A DNA stretch of 64,000 nt from Weissella confusa (GCF_004766315.1 NZ_PVSN01000049.1:1-64000); one strand, 5' to 3'; positions 26,114 through 35,601 are shown, counted from the first letter of the stretch. The notes: generated by a model not told the origin, from the sequence alone. Program-made: numbers and translations.

Positions 26114-27034
26114 TTATGCACGTGAAGCGTTAACTTGGTCCAACGTTGGGATTGATGGTTGTGCACCAGCCCCTTGCACCGTAATTGCGGCAGCTGCGTT
26201 GGCAAAGCGTACGGCTTCTTCAACGTTACGCATGTCGGCGTCCAACTTAGTCGTCAATGCACCGATAAACGTGTCACCAGCGGCCGTCGTATCAACTGCC
26301 TTCACCTTCAAAGCTGGCACGAAACCATTTTCGCCATCAGCCATGTAGAAGTAAGAACCACGCTCACCAACTGTGATGATGACGTTCTTAGCACCCATTT
26401 CTTGCAAACGCTTAGCAGCACTTTCCATCGACAAATCATCCGTCACTGGAATGCCAGTAATGATTTCAGCTTCCGTTTCGTTTGGTACCACCAAATCAGT
26501 CACGGCAAACAGCTCGGCTGGAATGTCCTTCGTTGCTGGTGCTGGATTAAGAACCGTCATCACGTCAGCTTCCTTGGCACTCTTGAAAGCATTCAAAGTG
26601 GCAACCATTGGCGTTTCAAATTGTGCAATCAACACATCTGATGCCTTGATGGTATCCTCAGCAGCTTCAACGTTTGATTCGTTAACTTGGCGGTTAGCCC
26701 CACCCAAAATCAAAATTGTGTTGTGTGAGTCAGCTTCCAACATGATGTAAGCCGCACCAGTTGCGACACCTTCAAGTTCAGCCACGTGGGTTGTATCAAC
26801 ACCATCTGCCTTAAGTGCATCCAAAAGCAATTGCCCATTTGCATCTTGGCCAACGGCACCGATAAAGTTAACATCCCCACCCATGCGCTTTGCAGCAACG
26901 GCTTGGTTAGCACCCTTACCACCAGGGGCAGTTGAGGCATCGTCCATCGCCATCGTCTCACCTTGTTGTGGCAAATGTGGAATGTGCAGAATTGTGTCAG
27001 CGTTCAAAGAACCCAAAACTGTAATCTTCTTCAT
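26114..27034 (-). CDS. rbsK: Ribokinase
   Basis: A 306-residue PfkB-family sugar kinase that phosphorylates D-ribose to ribose-5-phosphate. PfkB signatures are GGKGANQAVAAKRMGG (about 39-54) and DTTAAGDTFIGAL (about 247-259), whose Asp is the catalytic base. The start is MKKITVLG at 27034 with GGGAGCG upstream; a longer form starting nine codons earlier has no site and would begin in the promoter. No ribose transporter lies nearby. An extended -10 TGTTATACT is found at 27065-27073. Confidence 0.92.
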   Translation of the reverse strand: MKKITVLGSLNADTILHIPHLPQQGETMAMDDASTAPGGKGANQAVAAKRMGGDVNFIGAVGQDANGQLLLDALKADGVDTTHVAELEGVATGAAYIMLEADSHNTILILGGANRQVNESNVEAAEDTIKASDVLIAQFETPMVATLNAFKSAKEADVMTVLNPAPATKDIPAELFAVTDLVVPNETEAEIITGIPVTDDLSMESAAKRLQEMGAKNVIITVGERGSYFYMADGENGFVPALKVKAVDTTAAGDTFIGALTTKLDADMRNVEEAVRFANAAAAITVQGAGAQPSIPTLDQVNASRA

Positions 27035-27064
27035 GTTGTTCGCTCCCTTACTACTTATCAACTT

Positions 27065-27073
27065 AGTATAACA
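27065..27073 (-). promoter_or_regulatory. rbsK promoter (extended -10)
   Basis: Minus-strand TGTTATACT, 30 bases upstream of the rbsK start and directly after the preceding terminator; no clear -35. Confidence 0.5.
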
Positions 27074-27075
27074 GA

Positions 27076-27114
27076 AAAAGTGCCCTACTACCCGCTTGGA
27101 TAATAGGACACTTT
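27076..27114 (-). terminator. Terminator after aldo/keto reductase gene
   Basis: AAAGTG-CCTA-TA stem arms at about 27077-27090 and 27101-27114, then TTTTTC on the minus strand. Confidence 0.85.
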
Positions 27115-27117
27115 CAA

Positions 27118-28110
27118 TTAGTTGTTCTTCAAAATTTGATCAATGGTTGCCAACTCTTCAGCTGACAAATCCATATTATCGCGGACCTTCACGTTGTCCA
27201 ACAAGTGGTCAACTGATGAAGCACCGATAACGATTGATGGGACACGGCGGTCACGAAGCAACCAAGCCATAGCCAATTGCGCCAACGTTTGACCGCGGTC
27301 TGCAGCCACCTTGTTCAACGCGTTCAACTTAGCAACCGTACCTTCTGGATCTTCCTTAATGAAAGCATTCGTACGGTGCAAAGGCATGTCCGCTGGGAAA
27401 CCATCTAGGTAGCGATCCGTCAACAACCCTTCAGCCAAAGGACCGTAGGCAATCAAACCAGCGTGGTGCTTGTCCAATTCTGCCAACATATCCGTCGTTT
27501 CGGCTTCACGGTTAAACATGTTGTATGACATTTGGTTACCAATGAATGGTGTGTGCAATTCATCAAAAATTGCCCCAATTTCAGCAACTTGTTCCGTCGT
27601 GTAGTTTGAAACACCAACGTACAAAGCCTTACCTTGGCGAACCATCAAGTCCAATGCTTCAGCCGTTTCACGCAAGTTTGTGTTTGGATCCCAACGGTGT
27701 GCATAGAAAATGTCAACGTAGTCCAAGTGCATACGTTGCAATGACATATCCAATGCGGCCGTCAACGTCTTCTTACCAGAAAACTCCCCTAGTGGACCTG
27801 GCCACATGTGGTAACCGGCCTTTGTCGTAATAACCAATTCATTACGGTATGGCTTCAAGTCCTTCTCAAACACAGCACCGAATGTCTCTTCAGCAGAGCC
27901 ATCTGATGGACCGTAGTTTGATGCGTTGTCAAATGAGAAAATACCATTATCAAACGCCTTCAACATCACTTCACGTGAGTTAGCAAGTGGCTTTTGATCG
28001 CCCAAGTTACGCCATAGTCCGAAAGACAATGCTGGCAAAATCAAACCAGAATCGGCCACGCGACGGTATGGCATCATATCATAACGATTATCTGCAGCTG
28101 CATAAACCAT
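27118..28110 (-). CDS. Aldo/keto reductase, YghZ-like
   Basis: A 330-residue NADPH-dependent (beta/alpha)8 oxidoreductase closest in pattern to the AKR14/YghZ group, which reduces methylglyoxal and L-glyceraldehyde-3-phosphate. The catalytic tetrad is visible: Asp and Tyr in SFDNASNYGPSDGSAEE, Lys in TTKAGY and His in FYAHRWDPNT. The NADP pocket lies in VIGASS near 290. The start at 28110 follows GAGGGG; the frame extends five codons further without a site. It lies 47 bases after prs with no terminator between, so co-transcription is possible. Confidence 0.86.
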   Translation of the reverse strand: MVYAAADNRYDMMPYRRVADSGLILPALSFGLWRNLGDQKPLANSREVMLKAFDNGIFSFDNASNYGPSDGSAEETFGAVFEKDLKPYRNELVITTKAGYHMWPGPLGEFSGKKTLTAALDMSLQRMHLDYVDIFYAHRWDPNTNLRETAEALDLMVRQGKALYVGVSNYTTEQVAEIGAIFDELHTPFIGNQMSYNMFNREAETTDMLAELDKHHAGLIAYGPLAEGLLTDRYLDGFPADMPLHRTNAFIKEDPEGTVAKLNALNKVAADRGQTLAQLAMAWLLRDRRVPSIVIGASSVDHLLDNVKVRDNMDLSAEELATIDQILKNN

Positions 28111-28156
28111 GTGATTACCCCTCAAGTTAATTAAAATTCATATACCTTAGTTAACA

Positions 28157-29128
28157 TTATAACTTAGCTTCCGGATTATTGCGTGACTTCAACAAAACAT
28201 CCAAAGCGCGGTTATCGTGAATACGTTGAATAGCCTCGGCCAACAAAGGTGCCACTGACAACGTTGTGAACTTAGCACTTTGCTTTTCAGCTGGTAGCGT
28301 CAACGTGTCCGTAAAGACAAGGCGCGAAATGTTATCATCCCCAGCCAAACGTTGCGCAGCATCACCAGACAAAACGGCGTGTGTTGCCACAACAAAGACA
28401 TCCGTTGCCCCATTTGCACGCAAAGCACGCGCTGTCATTTGGACACGGCGACCAGTGTCGACAATATCGTCAACGATAATCGCACGGCGACCAGCCACTT
28501 CACCAACAATAGCATCAGGTGACTCTGGTGTTGTCATTGCGACGTGATCATTTACCACGCCCCATGGTGAGTGCAACAAGTCGGCAAACTTGCGGGCACG
28601 ACCAGCACCCGTGTGATCAGGTGAGACAACGACCAAATCATCTGTCATATTGCGGCTGTAGAAGTAGTCTGACAACAATGGTGCGGCTTGCAGGTGATCA
28701 ACTGGGATATCAAAGAATCCTTGCAATTGATCAGCGTGCAAATCGATTGCAACCACGCGGTCAACACCATTCATTTCAAGCATTGAGGCAACCATCTTAG
28801 CCGTGATTGGCTCACGTGACTTTGCCTTGCGGTCTTGGCGGGCGTAACCCAAATATGGAATCACCACATTGATTTGCCCAGCAGAAGCACGACGCAACGC
28901 ATCAATCACAATCATAATTTCCATGAAAGCGTCGTTCACTTCTTCAGCGATTGGTGCCACGATGTAAACATCATCGCCACGAACGCTTTCCAAAACTCGC
29001 TCATAAATTTCACCATCAGCAAAACGTTGAATATCAATTTGACTCAACGGTTGGTGCAACTCTTCGGCCACTGCACGCGCCAACTTATTGTTAGCTGACA
29101 TACCGAATAACTTAATTTCACACTCCAC
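28157..29128 (-). CDS. prs: Ribose-phosphate pyrophosphokinase
   Basis: A 323-residue enzyme making PRPP from ribose-5-phosphate and ATP for nucleotide, His and Trp synthesis. The family pattern is clear: RFADGEIYERVLESVRG, the ATP flexible loop YLGYARQDRKAKSREPITAK (about 94-113) and RVVAIDLHADQLQGFFD. The PRPP loop reads VDDIVDTGRRV, where main bacterial enzymes have DTAGT, suggesting the second Prs paralogue of lactobacilli. The start is GTG at 29128, nine bases after GGAGG. Whether another prs exists elsewhere cannot be seen. Confidence 0.92.
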   Translation of the reverse strand: MECEIKLFGMSANNKLARAVAEELHQPLSQIDIQRFADGEIYERVLESVRGDDVYIVAPIAEEVNDAFMEIMIVIDALRRASAGQINVVIPYLGYARQDRKAKSREPITAKMVASMLEMNGVDRVVAIDLHADQLQGFFDIPVDHLQAAPLLSDYFYSRNMTDDLVVVSPDHTGAGRARKFADLLHSPWGVVNDHVAMTTPESPDAIVGEVAGRRAIIVDDIVDTGRRVQMTARALRANGATDVFVVATHAVLSGDAAQRLAGDDNISRLVFTDTLTLPAEKQSAKFTTLSVAPLLAEAIQRIHDNRALDVLLKSRNNPEAKL

Positions 29129-29347
29129 GAACGAATTCCTCCATTTTTTTGCGGTAGCTTAAAAAGCTACTTTACGGTTACTTCTATTCTACCAAATATC
29201 AGTGATAAATTCGCCTGGTAACTGTATTTGAGAATTAATTCATGAGTAAAACGTTATACCCAAAAAACAGTGTAGTCATAGGCCTTGAAACCTGGTAGAC
29301 TTAAAAAAATTTAATTTCACAAGAAGACTTTTGGGGGACAAAAAGCC

Positions 29348-30283
29348 ATGACAACTTTGACCGCGAGCATTGCTGATTTTGATTTTGACAACGTATTATT
29401 GAACGCTGCTGGCGTATATTGCCAAACAGCATCTGAATTGGACCAAATTCTAGAGGCCAGTGGCGCTGGCTCATTGGTTACGAAGAGTGCCACACCTGCT
29501 GAACGCGACGGTAACGCCGGTATCCGTTTTGCTGAAATGCCATTGGGTTCAATCAACTCAATGGGCTTGCCAAATCTTGGCTTGGACTACTACTTGGACT
29601 ACACAATTACGCACCAAGACGAAAAGCCATTGTTCCTTTCAATCGCCGGTCTGACAAAGGCTGATAACTTGGCGATGTTGCGCGACGTTCAAGCTTCTGA
29701 CTTTAACGGTTTGGTTGAATTGAACTTGTCTTGCCCAAACGTGCCAGGTAAGCCCCAAACGGCCTACGACTTCGACACAACGCGTGAGATTTTGACTGAG
29801 GTCTTCAGCTTCTACACGAAGCCTTTGGGTGTGAAGTTGCCACCTTACTTCGACATCGCCCACTTCGACATGATTGCTGAGATCTTGAACGACTTCCCAT
29901 TGGCCTTCGTGAACACGATTAATTCAATCGGTAACGGTTTGGTAGTTGATCCTGAAACGGACACAGTTGTTATCGCGCCTAAGGGGGGCTTCGGTTGTCT
30001 TGGTGGTGAAATCGTTAAGCCAACAGCCCTTGCTAACGTGCGTGCCTTGCGTCAACGTTTGCGCCCCGAAATCAAGATTATCGGCACTGGCGGCGTGACG
30101 AACGGCCGTGATGTGTACGACCACATCCTTTGCGGTGCTGACTTGGTTTCAGTTGGAACGTCACTTTACTTCGAAGGACCCGCTATCTTCGAACGCTTGA
30201 ACAACGAATTGATCGCCATTATGGCCGAAAAAGGTTACAACCACCTCGACGAATTCCGCGGACAGTTGCAAACCCTCGCCTAA
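29348..30283 (+). CDS. pyrD: Dihydroorotate dehydrogenase A (fumarate)
   Basis: A 311-residue class 1A FMN enzyme oxidising dihydroorotate to orotate with fumarate as acceptor, in the cytosol. The class mark is [20 protein letters not shown] (about 124-143), with the catalytic Cys. [20 protein letters not shown] is the FMN phosphate site. Length matches the Lactococcus PyrDA type. GGGGGAC lies upstream of the ATG. Isolated from other pyr genes. The gap 29129-29347 holds divergent promoters: minus-strand TGGTAGAAT near 29209 for prs, and no clear plus-strand consensus. Confidence 0.95.
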   Translation: MTTLTASIADFDFDNVLLNAAGVYCQTASELDQILEASGAGSLVTKSATPAERDGNAGIRFAEMPLGSINSMGLPNLGLDYYLDYTITHQDEKPLFLSIAGLTKADNLAMLRDVQASDFNGLVELNLSCPNVPGKPQTAYDFDTTREILTEVFSFYTKPLGVKLPPYFDIAHFDMIAEILNDFPLAFVNTINSIGNGLVVDPETDTVVIAPKGGFGCLGGEIVKPTALANVRALRQRLRPEIKIIGTGGVTNGRDVYDHILCGADLVSVGTSLYFEGPAIFERLNNELIAIMAEKGYNHLDEFRGQLQTLA

Positions 30284-30308
30284 CCCCCTATACTTGTGTT
30301 AACGAATC

Positions 30309-30394
30309 AAACAAGCTGGGGTGCCGTTACGGCTGAGATAATACCCATGGAACCTAAGCAGGGTAATGCCTGCCGGGGAGCTTGGTTTGTTTAC
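30309..30394 (+). ncRNA. TPP (THI-box) riboswitch
   Basis: All conserved blocks are present: GGGGTGCC (30318-30325), GGCTGAGATAATACCC (30331-30345), GAACCTAA, and GGGTAATGCCTGCCGGGGAG (30361-30380). Outer strands AAACAAGCT and AGCTTGGTTTG form P1. Thiamine pyrophosphate binding should favour the terminator just downstream. It controls ykoEDC. Confidence 0.95.
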
Positions 30395-30407
30395 GATTGA
30401 AGTAAAC

Positions 30408-30456
30408 GGACCCCAGTATCGGACTGCGTTTTGCAGTGATGCTGGGGTCCTTTTTT
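30408..30456 (+). terminator. Riboswitch-controlled terminator
   Basis: GGACCCCAG/CTGGGGTCC with further TATC/GATG and ACTGC/GCAGT pairing gives an 18-bp hairpin and six T. The CCCC at 30411-30414 can instead pair with GGGG at 30374-30377 of the aptamer, a candidate antiterminator. Confidence 0.9.
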
Positions 30457-30504
30457 ATTTCCATGGCTTTGGGCGATTCGGAATATTATTTGGAGGTTTG
30501 CGTC

Positions 30505-31068
30505 ATGCAAACAGTTGTTGAAAACAAGCGCGGTTGGGCGATTCGAGATGTTATTTTCCTAGCCATTATTGCAATTTTCTTTGGGGTTATCTACCAATTA
30601 TGGGGTGCCTCATACTACTTCTTGTCAGCGACCCCACTTAAGCCATACGCTAATGATATGACCATTGGCGTTTGGTTGATGGCTGGTCCATTGGCCGGTG
30701 TGTTGTTGCAAAAGTTTGGTGCAACGACGATTGGTGAAGTATTGGCTGCCGTTGTTGAAATGTTGCTTTTCTCAAGCTGGGGTGCCGCAACGTTGATTTA
30801 CGGTTTCGTCCAAGGAATCGGTTCAGAACTTGGTTTTGCCCTCACAGGTTACAAGAACTGGAGCAAGCTTGGTTTGAGCCTATCAGTTTTGACGAGCACG
30901 ATTGTGACGTTTGCCTGGGACTTGGTTAACTCAGGTTACATGGCCTACAAGCCCGGCATGTTGATCACGTTGTTCGTGATTCGTTTGATCTCAGTTGCTT
31001 TGTTTGCCGGTGTGTTGGTCTACTTGATTAACGCCTTGGTTGCAAAGTCAGGTTTGATGAAGCGTTAA
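30505..31068 (+). CDS. ykoE: ECF transporter S component, thiamine precursor
   Basis: A 187-residue membrane protein of the YkoE family, the substrate-binding unit of an energy-coupling-factor importer for thiamine or its hydroxymethylpyrimidine moiety. The family N-terminus is WAIRDVIFLAIIAIFFGVIY, then about five or six membrane helices. The start is MQTVV at 30505 after TGGAGG; the open frame upstream runs back into the terminator. The TPP riboswitch and the ykoD and ykoC genes behind it support the role. Confidence 0.92.
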   Translation: MQTVVENKRGWAIRDVIFLAIIAIFFGVIYQLWGASYYFLSATPLKPYANDMTIGVWLMAGPLAGVLLQKFGATTIGEVLAAVVEMLLFSSWGAATLIYGFVQGIGSELGFALTGYKNWSKLGLSLSVLTSTIVTFAWDLVNSGYMAYKPGMLITLFVIRLISVALFAGVLVYLINALVAKSGLMKR

Positions 31069-31070
31069 TT

Positions 31071-32483
31071 ATGACATCATTACGTGTTGTAGATTTCAGT
31101 TTCGCTTATGAAGCTGATCAGCCAAGCATTTTGAATAAGATAAATTTGGATTTGACGCCCGGTAGTTTCAACTTGATGGTGGGCCCTTCTGGCTCAGGTA
31201 AGTCAACGTTGCTCAAAGCGATGGCTGGCTTGCTACCAAAATTTGGTGGCGTCGTCACAAATGGCGATGTCTTGTTAGAAGGTCAATCTATCGGTCCGAT
31301 TGCACCATTTGAAAAGGCAAAGCGGGTTGCGATGCTGTTTCAAAACCCAGACCGCCAATTTGCAATGCGCACAGCCCGTGAGCAAATCACGTTTGCATTG
31401 GAAAACTTGCAGTTACCTATCGCCGACATCGAACGTCGTGTCACAGATGCGATTGCGCGATTGGACTTGGATGGATTAGCCGACCAAGAACTACTAACGC
31501 TGTCTGGTGGTGAAAAGCAACGCGTGGCCTTGGCGACAATTTTTGCGATGCAAAGTGACATCATTTTGCTCGATGAACCATTCGCTAATGTCGATCCAGC
31601 TGCCCGCCAATTGTTATTGCAAGATCTCAAAGATTTACAACAAACAAATGGCACGACGATTTTGATTTCAGACCACGACTTGTCTGGATACGCCAACCTC
31701 GTTGATACCCTTTACCAACTCGATACGGCAACTGGTACGTTGGATAAAGCGAGTCGCGATATGCTAACTAACATCGCACCTACCCCAAACTTTGGTGGCG
31801 CACCAGTTGGGGATGGACCATTGCGTTGGCAAGATTTTGGTGTTGCAGTTGGCGACCGCCAATTGTTGCAAGATGCAACCTTTACCGCACCTGCTGGTCA
31901 GATTGGGCTGATTTCAGGTGCTAATGGTATTGGCAAGTCAACATTCTTCAAGGGACTCACCCATCAATGCGCGTATGATGGCCAAATTCTTTGGGAAACC
32001 GTTGATGGTCGCAAAGTTAAACAAAAGATTTGGTCACAACGTCTTGCGCTAGTCTTTCAATCAGCCATCGATCAATTCGTGACGATGACCGTTGCGAGTG
32101 AAATTGCACTCTCGAAAAAGTTCAGTTTGCAAGCAACTTACTGGACGGATGACCGTGTTGCAGATGCGCTTGAAAAGTTGCAATTAAACAACTTGCAGGA
32201 CCACGTCGTTTATCAACTATCTGGCGGACAACAAAAGAAGTTGCAACTACTGACCATGTTAATCATGGGCCAACCTGTTTTGTTGCTCGATGAACCGCTC
32301 GCTGGTTTGGATAGTACATCCGTCAATGTGTTGATGAACTTGCTACAAGAAACGATTCACCAGACCAATCAAACCGTTTTGATGATTTCACATCAACGCC
32401 AAGGTCTGACTGGGTTTGTCGATTATGAACTACATTTTGCCGACCAGCACTTAACGCTAATCGGAGGTGCCCAACATGTTTAA
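31071..32483 (+). CDS. ykoD: ECF transporter duplicated ATPase
   Basis: A 470-residue protein with two ABC ATPase domains, the motor of the YkoEDC importer. First domain: Walker A GPSGSGKST (about 38-46), signature LSGGEKQRVALA, Walker B IILLDEPFANVDP. Second domain: ISGANGIGKSTFF (about 282), signature LSGGQQKKLQLL, LLLDEPLAGLD. Both sites look complete, though Walker A of the second has Asn-Gly-Ile in place of the usual form. It begins 2 bases after ykoE and overlaps ykoC by 8 bases. Confidence 0.95.
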   Translation: MTSLRVVDFSFAYEADQPSILNKINLDLTPGSFNLMVGPSGSGKSTLLKAMAGLLPKFGGVVTNGDVLLEGQSIGPIAPFEKAKRVAMLFQNPDRQFAMRTAREQITFALENLQLPIADIERRVTDAIARLDLDGLADQELLTLSGGEKQRVALATIFAMQSDIILLDEPFANVDPAARQLLLQDLKDLQQTNGTTILISDHDLSGYANLVDTLYQLDTATGTLDKASRDMLTNIAPTPNFGGAPVGDGPLRWQDFGVAVGDRQLLQDATFTAPAGQIGLISGANGIGKSTFFKGLTHQCAYDGQILWETVDGRKVKQKIWSQRLALVFQSAIDQFVTMTVASEIALSKKFSLQATYWTDDRVADALEKLQLNNLQDHVVYQLSGGQQKKLQLLTMLIMGQPVLLLDEPLAGLDSTSVNVLMNLLQETIHQTNQTVLMISHQRQGLTGFVDYELHFADQHLTLIGGAQHV

Positions 32484-33144
32484 GTTGAATCCGACCGTTT
32501 TGCTCGTTATTCTGATTGGGATTGGTTTTCAAACCGCCTTTAGTCAATCAATTACGCTGAATATCGTTGTTGCTGTCATCGGTCTACTATACCTACTGCT
32601 ACAACGTGTTTCCGGTAAAGTCATCGTGATTATGTTGTTAGTTGCTGCCCCACTTGTCTTTGGAACATGGTGGTCATTCATTGCTTTTGGAACTGGTGAC
32701 ACGCATCGCATTGCGTTGGTTTATGCCTCACGTCTTTACGCCTATCTACTGCTTGGCGCAGCGCTGACATTAACCACGCACGTGAAAGATTTGCTTATCA
32801 GTTTGCACTTGCATGCCAAGTTGTCATCAACATTTACCTATGGCTTGTTGGCAGCCTTCAATTTGTTACCTCGTGTACGACGCCAAGTTCAAACGATTCG
32901 TTACGCCGCCTCATTGCGTGGCATCACCTATCACTTTTGGAGCCCACAATTGTATTTCAAAGCGATTGTCAGTGCCTGGCACTGGTCTGATGACTTAGCC
33001 ATGGCGATGACGTCACACGGGTTCACGGAAGGTTTTCCACGAACGCAAACCGCGACTGATCCTTTGCCAATCTGGCATTGGATTGTTGCTGTCATTTTGA
33101 TTGTTGGCTATGCCATTGTGGCATGGATTATCAAACCATACTAA
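32476..33144 (+). CDS. ykoC: ECF transporter T component
   Basis: A 222-residue transmembrane scaffold joining YkoE to the ATPases. Hydrophobic helices are followed by the coupling region with two short Arg-containing motifs (RQVQTIRYAASLRGI near 140 is the typical AxxRG-type contact with ATPase). The start at ATG 32476 has GGAGG eight bases upstream; a GTG three codons earlier lies within that site. Last gene of the operon. Confidence 0.9.
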   Translation: MFKLNPTVLLVILIGIGFQTAFSQSITLNIVVAVIGLLYLLLQRVSGKVIVIMLLVAAPLVFGTWWSFIAFGTGDTHRIALVYASRLYAYLLLGAALTLTTHVKDLLISLHLHAKLSSTFTYGLLAAFNLLPRVRRQVQTIRYAASLRGITYHFWSPQLYFKAIVSAWHWSDDLAMAMTSHGFTEGFPRTQTATDPLPIWHWIVAVILIVGYAIVAWIIKPY

Positions 33145-33148
33145 AACA

Positions 33149-33196
33149 AAACGTGCCTAGCAGGTTCTCACAGGAGCCTGCTAGGCACGTTTTTTA
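33149..33196 (+). terminator. ykoEDC terminator
   Basis: Perfect 16-bp stem (33149-33164 with 33177-33192) containing CGTGCCTAGCAGG and its complement, followed by TTTTTT. Confidence 0.95.
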
Positions 33197-33244
33197 TTTT
33201 TAACAGATGATTATTTTTTGAGAATGTGAGGTTATTTCAATTAA

Positions 33245-34630
33245 TTACTTGTTGAAAGTCGTACCCAATACTGAGTAGATGTAGTTGTTCAAGGTTGCCT
33301 TGATAGCTTCCAAACGACCAGATTGAATCGTTGCGAAGATTTCATCGTTCGTCTTGTTCAAGATGTAATCTTCAAAGTCCTTGAAGGTTACCTTGTCAGC
33401 TTCGAAGTCGGCACCGATGCCTGAATCGAATGATGCATAACGCTCCTTGTAGATGTTCTCCAAGAAGTTATCCTCGACCATCTTCAACGCAACACGCAAA
33501 CCAGCGGCGTAAACATCCATACCGGCCATGTGGGCGTAGAATAAGTCATCAGGCTTGAATGACGCACGGCGAACCTTTGAATCAAAGTTCAAACCACCAG
33601 TTGGCAAACCACCGTTCTTAACGAACTCGTACATAACCAATGTTGCTTCATAAATGTCATTAGGGAATTCGTCGATGTCCCAACCAGTTTGCTTGTCACC
33701 CATGTTGGCATCCAATGATCCCAACAAACCAGCTTCACGGGCGAAGCGAGCTTCGTGTTCGTAAGTGTGACCGGCCAAGTAAGCGTGATTTCCTTCCAAG
33801 TTCAACTTGAAGTCGTTTTCCAAACCGTATGTCTTCAAGAAGGCAATCGTCGTTTGGACGTCAGTATCGTATTGGTGTGCCGTTGGCCCCTTCGGCTTTG
33901 GCTCCAACAAGAATTGACCTGTGTAGCCAATTTCGTTAGCGTAATCCTTGGCCAACTTGAAGAACTTGGCGATGTTATCCAACTCACGCTTCGTATCCGT
34001 GTTCAACAATGATTCGTAACCTTCACGACCACCCCAAAATACGTATGATTCTGAGTTCAAACGCTTAGCGATTTCCAATGAGTGCTTGATTTGGGCAGCA
34101 GCATAAGCAAAGACATCAGCAAATGGCGTCGTGGCACCCCCGGCCAAGAAACGCTTGTTCGTGAACAATGATGATGTATTCCATAGCAACTTCTTGCCAG
34201 TTTCGTGCATCTTTTGCTCAATCTTGTCGACAACCTTATCCAAGTTGGCGTTCGTCTCAGCCAACGTGTTTCCTTCTGGTGCCAAGTCACGGTCGTGGAA
34301 GGCGAAGTATTCAACGCCCAACTTGTCCATGAACTCAAACATGTAATCAACCTTCTTCAAGGCTTGTTCCATGCTTGTGACATCATCAACACCATCAACA
34401 TCCCAAGGACGTACGGCAGTTCCTTCACCAAATGGGTCAACCAAACGTTGGTCCATCGTGTGCCAGTAGGCAACTGAGAACTTCAACCAATCCTTCATTG
34501 GCTTCGTTTCTCCGTTGATCGTTACAGGCTCCTCAGGGTTATAGAAGTTATATCCCTTGGCGTCCAAAAAGTTAATCCCCTTCTTTCCGCCAAGGCACTC
34601 AACCTTAGGGAAGTCAAACAGTTCTGACAT
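33245..34630 (-). CDS. xylA: Xylose isomerase
   Basis: A 461-residue metal-dependent isomerase turning D-xylose into D-xylulose. Family signs: FHDRDLAPEG (catalytic His, about 101-110), FWGGREGYESLLNTD, LLEPKPKGPTAHQYD (metal-ligand Glu) and NLEGNHAYLAGHTYEHE. The start is MSELFDF at 34630, after GGAGGAAAG. Normally followed by xylB; here it stands alone between the ykoEDC terminator and the shikimate operon. Its upstream region carries a XylR-type operator and a cre-like site, so xylose induction and catabolite repression are predicted. Confidence 0.96.
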   Translation of the reverse strand: MSELFDFPKVECLGGKKGINFLDAKGYNFYNPEEPVTINGETKPMKDWLKFSVAYWHTMDQRLVDPFGEGTAVRPWDVDGVDDVTSMEQALKKVDYMFEFMDKLGVEYFAFHDRDLAPEGNTLAETNANLDKVVDKIEQKMHETGKKLLWNTSSLFTNKRFLAGGATTPFADVFAYAAAQIKHSLEIAKRLNSESYVFWGGREGYESLLNTDTKRELDNIAKFFKLAKDYANEIGYTGQFLLEPKPKGPTAHQYDTDVQTTIAFLKTYGLENDFKLNLEGNHAYLAGHTYEHEARFAREAGLLGSLDANMGDKQTGWDIDEFPNDIYEATLVMYEFVKNGGLPTGGLNFDSKVRRASFKPDDLFYAHMAGMDVYAAGLRVALKMVEDNFLENIYKERYASFDSGIGADFEADKVTFKDFEDYILNKTNDEIFATIQSGRLEAIKATLNNYIYSVLGTTFNK

Positions 34631-34695
34631 AATGCTTTCCTCCAAAATTAGAACAATATCTTCGTTGGCAGCTAAAACTTCGTCAGCTCAGTTGG

Positions 34696-34718
34696 GTTGA
34701 TTTGTCCGGACAACCAAC
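34696..34718 (-). promoter_or_regulatory. XylR-type operator
   Basis: Near-perfect palindrome of half-sites TTGRTTTGTCC/GGACAACCAA, directly downstream of the xylA -10. Position and half-site shape agree with XylR repressor sites of Gram-positives; xylR is not in the window. Confidence 0.65.
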
Positions 34719-34729
34719 TTACAACACCC

Positions 34730-34757
34730 ATTATAGGAGCATAATTTCCAAATGCAA
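34730..34757 (-). promoter_or_regulatory. xylA promoter
   Basis: Minus-strand TTGCAT (34752-34757), 16-base spacer, TATAAT (34730-34735). Confidence 0.75.
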
Positions 34758-34766
34758 GCCCTTTCA
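34753..34766 (-). promoter_or_regulatory. CcpA cre-like site
   Basis: Minus-strand TGAAAGGGCTTGCA matches the cre consensus TGWAARCGNTWNCA with one mismatch and overlaps the xylA -35, where CcpA would repress. Confidence 0.5.
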
Positions 34767-34843
34767 TTATTCAAAAGACAGCTTATTTTGAAACACCAAA
34801 AATAACTGATAGTTAAATAGTTCTAGTCTGAAAACTTGTACAC

Positions 34844-34880
34844 AAAAAAATAGTGCTGAACGCTTTGCCGTTCAGCACTA
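34844..34880 (-). terminator. Shikimate operon terminator
   Basis: Perfect 12-bp stem TAGTGCTGAACG/CGTTCAGCACTA and seven T on the minus strand, just after aroD. Confidence 0.95.
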
Positions 34881-34886
34881 TAAAGT

Positions 34887-35600
34887 TTATTCAAAATGTG
34901 CTTTTAGTTGTGTCACACCAGGTTGTCCTGGCGCTGATGACTCACCAAGGCTCGCGAATGTTAATTGGGAACCATATTGATACCCGTCGAAACGTGACCG
35001 CTGACCAAGTTCGCCCATCGCCATTGTGATTAACGGCTTTGCTTGATCAGCTCCTTTAGTTGCATCCAGCAATCGTTGCACATCCTCATCATCATTTGGC
35101 ATCACAGCCAGTTTTACAACATCAGCTGGTGTCGCAATCATTTCTTGCAACGTTGCAGCTAAATCAGCGGGCGTCTCGTCAAAATAATGACGTGAACCAA
35201 TCACGGTAATGACCTGTGATTGCGCATCTTCGACCACATCCCCAACTTCTTCAAGTAACGCCACCTCGACATCCACCGCCGCAACCCGACTTGCAATCGC
35301 TAACTGGTATACCCAGTGATAAGCCACGCTATCAAAGTCTTCTTGCCCGCCTTCAAATGTTGTTCGCCACGTGACAATTAACGGCTTATCCGCATTAAAA
35401 GCAATGGTTTGCATTTGGCTAGCTTGTAACTCACCCGGATCAGCTAAATAATCCACGCGCCATTCAATCACGTCGGCTTGACTCTCGTTGGCTTGTTCCA
35501 ACATCACCAACACATCATTCACGGTTTCACCCATGACTGGCACCGCAATCAACGGGCGCTCGGGCCTCGCAATGGCTGACCCAATTTTCAAATTCGTCAT
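34887..35600 (-). CDS. aroD: 3-Dehydroquinate dehydratase, type I
   Basis: A 237-residue type I enzyme (step 3 of the shikimate pathway) that works through a Schiff-base Lys. Seen are DVIEWRVDYL (about 43-52), ITVIGSRHYFDETP with the catalytic His region, and VVKLAVMPNDDEDV with the Lys. The start is ATG 35600, one base past the aroK stop and six past AGGTG; a GTG three codons earlier is inside aroK. Last gene of the operon. Confidence 0.92.
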   Translation of the reverse strand: MTNLKIGSAIARPERPLIAVPVMGETVNDVLVMLEQANESQADVIEWRVDYLADPGELQASQMQTIAFNADKPLIVTWRTTFEGGQEDFDSVAYHWVYQLAIASRVAAVDVEVALLEEVGDVVEDAQSQVITVIGSRHYFDETPADLAATLQEMIATPADVVKLAVMPNDDEDVQRLLDATKGADQAKPLITMAMGELGQRSRFDGYQYGSQLTFASLGESSAPGQPGVTQLKAHFE

Positions 35601-35601
35601 C

